From the NCBI GenBank assembly GCA_034096865.1, contig JAWQFJ010018489.1, positions 1 to 10,000 of the forward strand: DNA of 10,000 nucleotides. Reading direction: 5' to 3'. Shown piece after piece: positions 8,848 through 10,000 of the stretch. The DNA is from Theodoxus fluviatilis. Its lineage: Eukaryota; Mollusca; Gastropoda; Cycloneritida; Neritidae. The position numbers and the translations under genes are program-made. The notes under the pieces were generated by a model. That model ran no database searches, had not been told where the DNA came from, and was given only the letters and a program-made list of their open reading frames with translations. The first letter of the stretch is position 1. Every line of letters begins with the position of its first letter.

Positions 8848-9340
8848 CTTAAAAGCATAAAATACAGCTGTCAAAACCTAATATATAGCAATGCTGTTAA
8901 TGTCAGTAGAGTTCCTTCCTTAACTGAAAGGCTGAACTTGATTATGGATAAGTACAATCACACCAAAACCCTCAAAGAATGAAAATATAGCCACTTACAT
9001 CATTGGAATAGCACACATTTCCATATCAGGTCAGATCTCACCTCAAAGGAAAGACTGAACTTTAGTGCGAATAAGTTAAATCACACCAAATAATTCAAAC
9101 CATGAAAACAGTCATTGACATCACATAAATAACAATACCATCTGTATCATTAGAGTTCTTACCTCAAATCAAATGGTAAACTTGGTCATGGATACGTACA
9201 ATCACATCAAAAGCTTCAAAGCATGAAAATAAAGTGACTTCAATCCTTGGAATAACACATATATATCCATATCTGTACGGTCACCTCAAAGGAAAGACAC
9301 AACCTGAATGTGGATGAGTACAATCACACCAAAAGCTGCC
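8848..9340 (+). repeat. Diverged tandem array with a 122-bp period (about four units)
   Basis: The anchor CAATCACACC and its variants lie at 8955, 9078, 9199 and 9321, with spacings of 123, 121 and 122 bp. A second anchor, CTTAAAAGCATAAAAT at 8848 against CTTCAAAGCATGAAAAT at 9214, is offset by 366 bp, exactly three periods. Units share ACCTCAAAGGAAAGAC-like, GGATAAGTACAATCACACC-like and TCAAAGCATGAAAAT blocks, but individual identity is moderate. No frame is kept across units, so this is a non-coding, old satellite-like array. Confidence 0.85.
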
Positions 9341-9936
9341 ATTCTAATGATGCATGCAGCTGTTTATTCTATACAAAACAACACATTCAGTGACTACTTC
9401 CCTAGTTTTCCCTGTATCCCCTGTCAGAAAAACAAAAATGGGGACACAGGAAAGCAAAACAAAGGATCACACCATGGCATTCCCTTTCAATGACTCTTCA
9501 GTCTCCAACAGCTGGTGTTGGAGTAGTCTCCCCTGGGGTATAGCATTGAATGAACATCACAAGGACTGCAGACACGAGTCAAGACACAGGAGACGCCACT
9601 TCCCACAGTGCCCACACTGCCGCCCTCCCTCCACTCCTGCACACTGAGGCGCACAAGGCAGTCCACTTGCCCTGCACTCTCCACTCCTACCAAAAAGTGT
9701 TTCTGACTGGCACCACACAACGTGCATGCAACTGCAAGTGTTCCCAATTACTGAATTAGTTGGGGTACATTCGACTCTGCAAGGATTGTGTTCGCTGCTC
9801 AGTGCTCCATGATCCCTGGATCATTCACAATGTTTTTCTGCTTCATGAACAGCTGTGTTTATCATATTCACACAGACTTGAGTCCCAAGACTTGCTTTAT
9901 TCCTGTTCTTTGGAGTGTCTCCCTCCATAGACTTCC

Positions 9937-9938
<2 letters not shown>
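9341..9938. other. Unannotated sequence, no supported gene
   Basis: About 600 bp with several 61-97 codon frames on both strands but no domain or conserved motif. An imperfect inverted repeat is present: TTTCCCTGTATCCCC (9407-9421) against GGGGACACAGGAAA (9440-9453), with one mismatch and one indel around an 18-base loop. Confidence 0.5.

Positions 9939-10000
<62 letters not shown>
9939..10000 (+). repeat. (GA)n microsatellite running off the window
   Basis: A perfect GA dinucleotide repeat of 31 units up to the last base, so the true length is unknown. It is a homopurine mirror repeat. Confidence 0.98.

Noticed and set aside
9487..9759. Overlapping 69-97 codon frames near the right end
   Set aside because: Mutually overlapping on both strands, with no motif or start context that favours one.

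Overview
This is a non-coding, repeat-dominated window from a metazoan nuclear genome, most probably an invertebrate and plausibly a marine mollusc (gastropod). The reasons are long dinucleotide and tetranucleotide microsatellites (CA, CT, GA, GGAT/GGAC, GGA), a decayed CR1/L2-type LINE 3' end, a broken Myb/SANT-like (NAIF1/Harbinger-type) gene, and a tandem pair of a repeat opening with TTGGTGTTTTACGGCC, a type of opening I associate with molluscan interspersed repeats. The lineage is inferred from memory of such repeats and was not tested. I see no intact protein-coding gene, no tRNA or rRNA, no CRISPR array and no bacterial operon structure.

Layout: 71-196 is a GGAT/GGAC tetranucleotide array that runs straight into two tandem copies of an interspersed repeat (195-456 and 464-655). 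656-1719 is AT-leaning unique sequence. 1720-2746 is a 1.03-kb array, G-rich on the + strand, built on GGGGATGG(N)GGGT-like units. 2783-3173 (minus) is a frameshifted Myb/SANT-like DNA-binding protein remnant. Its upstream side (3205-3419) holds tandem ETS-like sites, a splice-donor-like site and a nest of short inverted repeats ending in GGGCCC, which may be one end of a PIF/Harbinger-like DNA transposon. 3729-4500 is a chain of simple repeats dominated by about 500 bp of (CA)n. 4751-5540 (+) is a 5'-truncated LINE fragment with the post-reverse-transcriptase part of ORF2 and the 3' UTR tail. 5541-10000 is intergenic or intronic sequence with compound microsatellites (6600-6752, 6922-6994, 7235-7424, 8574-8702, 9939-10000), a 105-bp tandem duplication (7613-7805) and a diverged array with a 122-bp period (8848-9340).

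There is no set of cooperating genes to describe. Simple and tandem repeats make up roughly a quarter to a third of the window. The most interesting parts are the G-quadruplex-prone array with a 12-bp direct repeat on its two sides, and the adjacent Myb remnant with its structured putative transposon end. Long open frames such as those encoding Thr-His, Cys-Val, Pro-His/Ser or Gly-Trp-Met runs are by-products of simple repeats and are not genes.
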